From a bacterium (GTDB lineage Bacteria; SZUA-79; Acidulodesulfobacterales; Acidulodesulfobacteraceae), in NCBI GenBank assembly GCA_021784835.1, contig JAJYHI010000098.1:1-5145 (forward strand): 5,145 nucleotides of DNA, read 5' to 3'. The notes below the pieces were generated by a model. That model was not told where the DNA came from and did not search any database. It was given only the letters and a program-made list of their open reading frames with translations. A program made the translations under genes and the position numbers. This document shows, in pieces, positions 5,142 to 5,145 of the stretch. Every line of letters starts with the position of its first letter. Within the stretch, counting starts at the first letter, position 1.

Positions 5142-5145
5142 ATAC

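Noticed and set aside
1..5145. CRISPR array, tRNA, rRNA, insertion sequence
   Set aside because: No regularly spaced repeats, no cloverleaf or rRNA blocks, and no transposase or terminal inverted repeats were seen on either strand.

Overview
The window comes from an AT-rich bacterial genome. Most genes lack a Shine-Dalgarno sequence, the promoters are recognisable as sigma70-type, and there is a secreted c-type cytochrome. A c-di-AMP riboswitch at the left edge and a PHS/sugar-porter-like MFS carrier fit a free-living, respiring bacterium, for example a low-GC deltaproteobacterium-like sediment or acid-environment lineage. That placement is a guess; nothing in the sequence fixes the taxon.

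Left edge (1-201, minus strand): the 5' three quarters of a ydaO/yuaA-type cyclic-di-AMP riboswitch, cut by the window start, with a near-consensus promoter (TTGACT, 16 bp, TATAAT). Its target gene lies beyond position 1. Directly upstream of the -35 are two tandem copies of an 11-bp element (TCCGATTTTTC on the minus strand). A third copy lies upstream of the next promoter, so the copies also flank the toxin-antitoxin module.

252-1042 (minus): a complete MntA/HepT module. The minimal nucleotidyltransferase antitoxin is first and the HEPN RNase toxin second, behind an extended -10 promoter. The antitoxin gene has an A8G6 homopolymer run between its two catalytic motifs.

1176-4511 (minus): a tight four-gene operon with gaps of 11, 32 and 8 nt. 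In transcription order it encodes a 50-residue protein not recognised here, a 319-residue protein of unknown family with a possible internal repeat, a metal-dependent TIM-barrel protein of the sugar isomerase/endonuclease IV superfamily, and a 12-helix MFS transporter. The simplest reading is uptake or export of a small organic compound plus its isomerisation. The two unrecognised proteins make it the least explained part of the window.

4512-4766: a divergent regulatory region with an extended -10 promoter for the operon on the minus strand, a strong TTGAAA/TATAAT promoter for the cytochrome on the plus strand, and a 9-bp inverted repeat that overlaps the operon promoter.

4767-5141 (plus): a complete small monohaem cytochrome c with a signal peptide.
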